Below, in pieces: positions 42,702-45,795 of a stretch of 45,795 nt of DNA. A model generated the notes under the pieces. It was not told the origin of the DNA, did not search any database, and saw only the letters and a program-made list of their open reading frames with translations. The stretch's first letter is position 1, and the number at the start of each line of letters is the position of its first letter. The stretch comes from RGIG8700 sp045648505. Lineage in GTDB: Bacteria; Bacillota; Clostridia; RGIG6154. Where the stretch lies: NCBI GenBank assembly GCA_045648505.1, contig JAZROD010000018.1:1-45795 (forward strand), written 5' to 3'. A program made the translations under genes and the position numbers.

Positions 42702-43121
42702 TCACCCCACAATTAGTTCCTTTATAAATAATATTAACATAAGCCATGAATCCCATTGTAAGATAACTCTTAACAATATAAGTATACATAGTAACAATAT
42801 ACCTATGTTATTTCTTCCTTTTTTAATGAATACAATAGCACCTAATATTAATACAATTGATATAAATCCAAAAGAAAAATTCTTAAAAAATGCCAACCAA
42901 TAATAACTATCCACTCTCCATATTGTGAAGAAATCTTTAATCAATACATACAGAAAGCTCAAAGAGTCTATATTGCTCAATAATTCAATAGCCAATCCTA
43001 TTATCAACATCCATATAGCAATTTTCGTTTTCTTCTTATACAGTATTATTAACGCAGTTGATATAAGAAATATATTTATCAGTTGTGGGTATGAAAATCC
43101 TATAAAATGAAAAACTTTCAT
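42702..43121 (-). CDS. Four-helix membrane protein, candidate immunity protein of the orphan Rhs tip
   Basis: I do not recognise this 139-residue protein. It starts MKVFHFIGFSYPQLINIF and has four or five hydrophobic stretches (about 12-28, 34-52, 58-75, 88-106, 108-133) with short basic loops (YKKKTK, KKGRNN). ATG at 43121 follows AAAAGGAGATG, with the ribosome site overlapping the stop of the orphan Rhs tip 16 bp upstream. Toxin-then-immunity order and tight spacing suggest it neutralises that tip, perhaps one acting on membranes. Its stop lies 11 bp from the next repeat cluster. Confidence 0.6.
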   Translation of the reverse strand: MKVFHFIGFSYPQLINIFLISTALIILYKKKTKIAIWMLIIGLAIELLSNIDSLSFLYVLIKDFFTIWRVDSYYWLAFFKNFSFGFISIVLILGAIVFIKKGRNNIGILLLCILILLRVILQWDSWLMLILFIKELIVG

Positions 43122-43137
43122 TTTTTTACATCTCCTT

Positions 43138-43950
43138 TTAGTAGATTGTATTTTGAGCATACCAACCATACCATGCCAGTTTTTCAACATATTGATAATA
43201 TGATGTTCCTTGCTCATTTCCGTATAAAGTAGTAACTTGATGTTTCCGAGATGGTTTGTGGGGACTACTCACTATAATATCTTCAACTAAATATTGACCT
43301 GATGACAAAAGTTCACCGTTTTTTAGTTTGTTAGAAACACTTCCAAAAGCAACTGCATTTCTTAACACACTTCCTATAACTGGAGCTTTACCAATCAAAT
43401 CATAAAGATCTTTAACATCAGAACCTGTTGACAATGCATCGCTAACATGCGTAGCAAGATCCAACATCGCCATACTCGTATTGACATATAAAGGCTCTGA
43501 TATAGTTATCTGAGCGGTACCATCTTTTGTCATCCCCATAGCCGTCAAGAATGCACTTCGTTGCATATACAGTGTTCCATCAATATTATCTGCTATTTTA
43601 ATGCGTGTTTCTTCAAACTCTCCTGTTTCATAATTATACTTTTTATCAGCAACTATAGTTCCGTCAAAATAAAACGCCTTGAAATACTTGCCTATAGTAA
43701 TACCCGCAAAACCTTCTCCGTTTATTTCGCCAAATTCTATAGTTGGTTTTTCTGGAAACATTGTAGCATAACTTGATAAAAAGTCTCTCAATTTTCCATA
43801 CTCCATTCCAAACGGATCCACAAACATAACAGGATTCCCTGCACAGTAGATATACCAATTGTATCCGTCCTTTATTGGATCTTCATTTATAAATCTTCCT
43901 GTTTCGGGGTCGTACATTCTTGCACGGAGATAAATTAATCCACTTTCGGA
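43138..43950 (-). pseudogene. Orphan Rhs C-terminal toxin module (no native start)
   Basis: The frame begins in the Rhs core (SESGLIYLRARMYDPETGRF, then INEDPIKDGYNWY) and passes the DPxG boundary (VDPFG, about 48 residues in). A 220-residue tip of unknown type follows (GITIGKYFKAFYFDGTIVAD, ATHVSDALSTGSDVKDLYDL, YGNEQGTSYYQYVEKLAWYG). The part upstream of 43950 that could supply a start is REP-like repeat (43951-44010) with no ribosome site, so it is probably silent unless recombined into the full-length rhs gene. The first 79 bp are 76/79 identical to the same place in the main gene. It is followed by a membrane immunity candidate. Confidence 0.75.
43872..43950 (-). repeat. Rhs-core direct repeat, orphan copy
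   Basis: This 79-bp segment differs at three positions from 45467-45545, in the same orientation about 1.6 kb away. Homologous exchange here would join the main rhs gene to the orphan tip. Confidence 0.85.
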
Positions 43951-44030
43951 ACACAAGGGGACGGTTCTGTTGTGTTTAGGAACACAAGGGGAACACAAGG
44001 GGGAACACAAGGGGACGGTTCTGTTGTGTT
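43951..44030. repeat. REP-like repeat cluster (GGGGACGGTTCTGTTGTG)
   Basis: Two AACACAAGGGGACGGTTCTG units flank two shorter GGAACACAAGGG units. This is the reverse complement of the motif at 42529-42690. The left edge is exactly the point where homology with the main rhs gene ends. Confidence 0.8.
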
Positions 44031-44038
44031 TATAATCT

Positions 44039-44119
44039 GGGGATGTGCCTGTTTTTACAACTTTTGATATGTGTCAGTTTATATTTCTATTAAGAACTTG
44101 CAAAATCAGGCACGTCCCC
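44039..44119. repeat. REPIN-like inverted repeat
   Basis: GGGGATGTGCCTG (44039-44051) and CAGGCACGTCCCC (44107-44119) are inverted arms about 55 bp apart with one wobble, bordered by TTTTTACA and TGCAAAAT. Such REP doublets are usually moved by Y1/RAYT transposases, none of which is in the window. Confidence 0.7.
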
Positions 44120-44147
44120 AATTTGCTTATTTTAATTGAATTAACCT

Positions 44148-44804
44148 TTATTGTTTGTATTCACTAATAACTTTATCAATTATAGAATTGACAGCTTCAC
44201 TTTTTTCTGTTTTTCTTAATTTTATTAATGCAGAGAAAATTAATTTTTGGTTGTCATTTTCCATAATATCCGCTAAAATATTTATAACTGTACATCTATC
44301 GCGATAGTCTTCGGCTGTTAGTAGATTGATAATGTTATTAAGATGTTCTTTATCTCCCATCATATATAATCCTTTAAAGCCTGATGCAGAAATTGATATG
44401 TCATCTTTTTGAGTTAAATTTCCAAATAGCATATTTAATTCATTTTTATCAACATTAACATAATTCATAATATCAATAAGACTTAATATAGCATATTTTT
44501 TTACAAGCAGACTTTGGTCGTTTAAAATGCATTTTAGTAATTGTTCATATGAATTAGTTGTAGCGAATGTTGATAAAGAATCGCATGCATTGACTCTTAC
44601 CAACTCATCTTCGTCATTAGACAAATTAATTAGTGTTCTTTCAGCTTCAACGCCATTTGCTAACGCAAGTAATTCTGCCACATATGCTCTAATTTCCGAA
44701 TCGTCATGATGTGATAAGTTTATTAATATCACTAAATCACTTGGTTTTATGACATTTTTTTCTGAAATTAAATCCAATATATTATAAGCATTATCAAAGT
44801 CCAT
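44148..44804 (-). CDS. HEAT-repeat protein, candidate Rhs immunity protein
   Basis: The 218-residue all-helical protein has HEAT-like repeats, for example DDSEIRAYVAELLALA, EDELVRVNACDSLSTFA and DQSLLVKKYAILSLIDIM, at about 35-residue spacing. It has no signal peptide or membrane helix. It starts 15 bp after the stop of the main rhs gene behind AAGGGGTGA. HEAT/ARM immunity families are known from polymorphic toxin loci, so an immunity role is likely from position, though not proven. A REPIN-like repeat follows its stop. Confidence 0.7.
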   Translation of the reverse strand: MDFDNAYNILDLISEKNVIKPSDLVILINLSHHDDSEIRAYVAELLALANGVEAERTLINLSNDEDELVRVNACDSLSTFATTNSYEQLLKCILNDQSLLVKKYAILSLIDIMNYVNVDKNELNMLFGNLTQKDDISISASGFKGLYMMGDKEHLNNIINLLTAEDYRDRCTVINILADIMENDNQKLIFSALIKLRKTEKSEAVNSIIDKVISEYKQ

Positions 44805-44819
44805 AATTTCACCCCTTAT

Positions 44820-45795
44820 CTATCGAGCGTATTGATATATCATACTAGGATCTCCGGTATAGCAAAAGTAATATATTCCAGCCGCAACACCGACTACAGT
44901 AATAACGCCTGCACCAACTTTTCCCCAAAATTGTGAGTCCGGCATATTTACTTTAGAAGCAGTTTGATTTGGTACTGGTGAGAAAGACGTATTAGGATGT
45001 GGCAACTGTGACTGCACACTATAATGACTTTGTCTCTTTTGCTTATTTCTTTGACCTCTTAGCTTTTCTTCACGCTGATATCGTCTTCTTTCCTCACCCG
45101 ATAAGTTTCTATCTCTTGCTCGTCTCGATATTTCTTCATCTGGAACATCTCTTAGACCAGAATCACCCTGCGTGTGCCCAGTTTTAGACAACATAATATT
45201 TGTTGGAACAGGATAATTCTCGTTGTAAATCCCTGTTATATTTACTCGTTGTCCTACTTCTAAAAAACCCGGTTCTGCATAATTCAAATCAAGATATGCA
45301 TTAGCATCTGCCACTTCTGAATATGAGATGTTAGAAAGAGTATCCCCAGACTCAATTACAGCGTACACTTGTCCATCTTTGTCTTTTTCAAGATAATACA
45401 ATCCACTTGGATCAATGTATTTTATAGGGTTATTATTAGCATATACATACCAATTCAGCCCATCTCTTATTGGATCTTCGTTGATAAATCTTCCTGTTTC
45501 GGGGTCATACATTCTTGCACGGAGATAAATTAATCCACTTTCGGAGTCTGTGTATTCTCCTCTGTAGCCAAACGGATTATATACTGTATTTTCCTGTTGC
45601 TGATTTCCGTAGGCATCAAATGTATAATCGGCTATGGTTGTTCCTGAATTATCTGTAAGGATTGATACATCTCCCTGACCGTTATAGATGTAGTACAAGC
45701 CATCATCATTCTTTATGATTTCAATGCCTCTGTAATACTTATTAACACCATCTGAGGTTATTTCTTCTATAATATTGGCATTATCATATACAAAT
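44820..45795 (-). CDS. Rhs repeat-containing polymorphic toxin, C-terminal part (5' end outside window)
   Basis: The frame is open to the window edge, so the protein starts beyond it. Visible are YD-type residues, the Rhs-associated core (NPFGYRGEYTDSESGLIYLR to the boundary YIDPSG), then a LysM-like segment (YAVIESGDTLSNIS to LEVGQRVNITG). A very basic stretch follows (RARDRNLSGEERRRYQREEK, LRGQRNKQKR), then a membrane-spanning helix (GVITVVGVAAGIYYF). The tip activity is not identified; the basic stretch suggests nucleic acid binding. The next gene is a HEAT-repeat immunity candidate. Confidence 0.85.
   Translation of the reverse strand, partial: FVYDNANIIEEITSDGVNKYYRGIEIIKNDDGLYYIYNGQGDVSILTDNSGTTIADYTFDAYGNQQQENTVYNPFGYRGEYTDSESGLIYLRARMYDPETGRFINEDPIRDGLNWYVYANNNPIKYIDPSGLYYLEKDKDGQVYAVIESGDTLSNISYSEVADANAYLDLNYAEPGFLEVGQRVNITGIYNENYPVPTNIMLSKTGHTQGDSGLRDVPDEEISRRARDRNLSGEERRRYQREEKLRGQRNKQKRQSHYSVQSQLPHPNTSFSPVPNQTASKVNMPDSQFWGKVGAGVITVVGVAAGIYYFCYTGDPSMIYQYAR
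45467..45545 (-). repeat. Rhs-core direct repeat, main copy
   Basis: Partner of 43872-43950 (three differences in 79 bp). It lies just before the DPxG boundary of the main toxin, the usual crossover point for tip exchange. Confidence 0.85.

Noticed and set aside
42519..42716. Plus-strand frame rich in PSPVSRKPCQ
   Set aside because: It is a translation of the repeat cluster, with no ribosome site and a repetitive composition.

Overview
The window looks like a chromosomal segment of a low-GC Firmicute of the class Clostridia, probably an uncultured gut or anaerobic lineage. The evidence is A/T-rich codon use, Shine-Dalgarno sites of the GGAGG type, near-consensus sigma-A promoters with 17-bp spacers, a split transketolase, mini-RNase III, a MurT-type Mur ligase, a one-polypeptide 1228-residue PurL and a LexA box of the Gram-positive GAAC-N4-GTTC type. 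This assignment is inferred from gene families, not from an rRNA gene.

Layout. 1-5268 (minus strand): a six-gene operon cysE-cysS-mrnC-yitT-tktN-tktC behind one promoter. 5331-6620: a LexA-regulated Y-family DNA polymerase. 6675-7487: a Fic toxin with a small VbhA-like antitoxin. 7540-8045: no protein gene, but a promoter-driven structured RNA and the first copy of a repeated RNA element that carries the purL terminator. 8046-16676: the purine operon purE-purF-purM-purN-purD-purL. 16673-20706: a B12-binding radical SAM protein, a HisZ/HisRS-like protein and MurT. 20688-21930: a repeat-rich island with an AraC-type sensor domain lacking its HTH, a 6S-like RNA and a DnaA-box cluster. 21933-30160: mfd, pth, murG, yifB and a phospho-sugar mutase. 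30311-35754 (mostly plus strand): a small membrane protein, rpsO, pnp, birA, convergent bioY, an HD-domain hydrolase and a HAD phosphatase. 35775-41126: eno, galK, ruvX and a glycosyltransferase-CsaB fusion. 41251-45795: an accessory region with a secreted Ig/cohesin-like protein and an Rhs polymorphic-toxin locus. That locus has a main toxin with a HEAT-repeat immunity candidate, then a displaced C-terminal toxin module with a membrane immunity candidate, divided by REP-like repeats.

How the genes work together. The purine operon covers PRPP to FGAM plus the PurE carboxylation step; purK, purC, purB and purH must lie elsewhere. Its PurF lacks the glutaminase nucleophile. cysE and cysS couple cysteine synthesis to its charging. 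birA and bioY join biotin uptake to its use. murG, murT and the CsaB fusion serve the cell envelope.

The least explained content is non-coding. Three dispersed elements share a conserved hairpin core inside stems whose sequences differ but whose pairing is kept. One promoter-driven RNA can form mutually exclusive helices, and a second RNA has 6S-like architecture. The Rhs locus carries a 79-bp near-identical direct repeat positioned for exchange of toxin tips.
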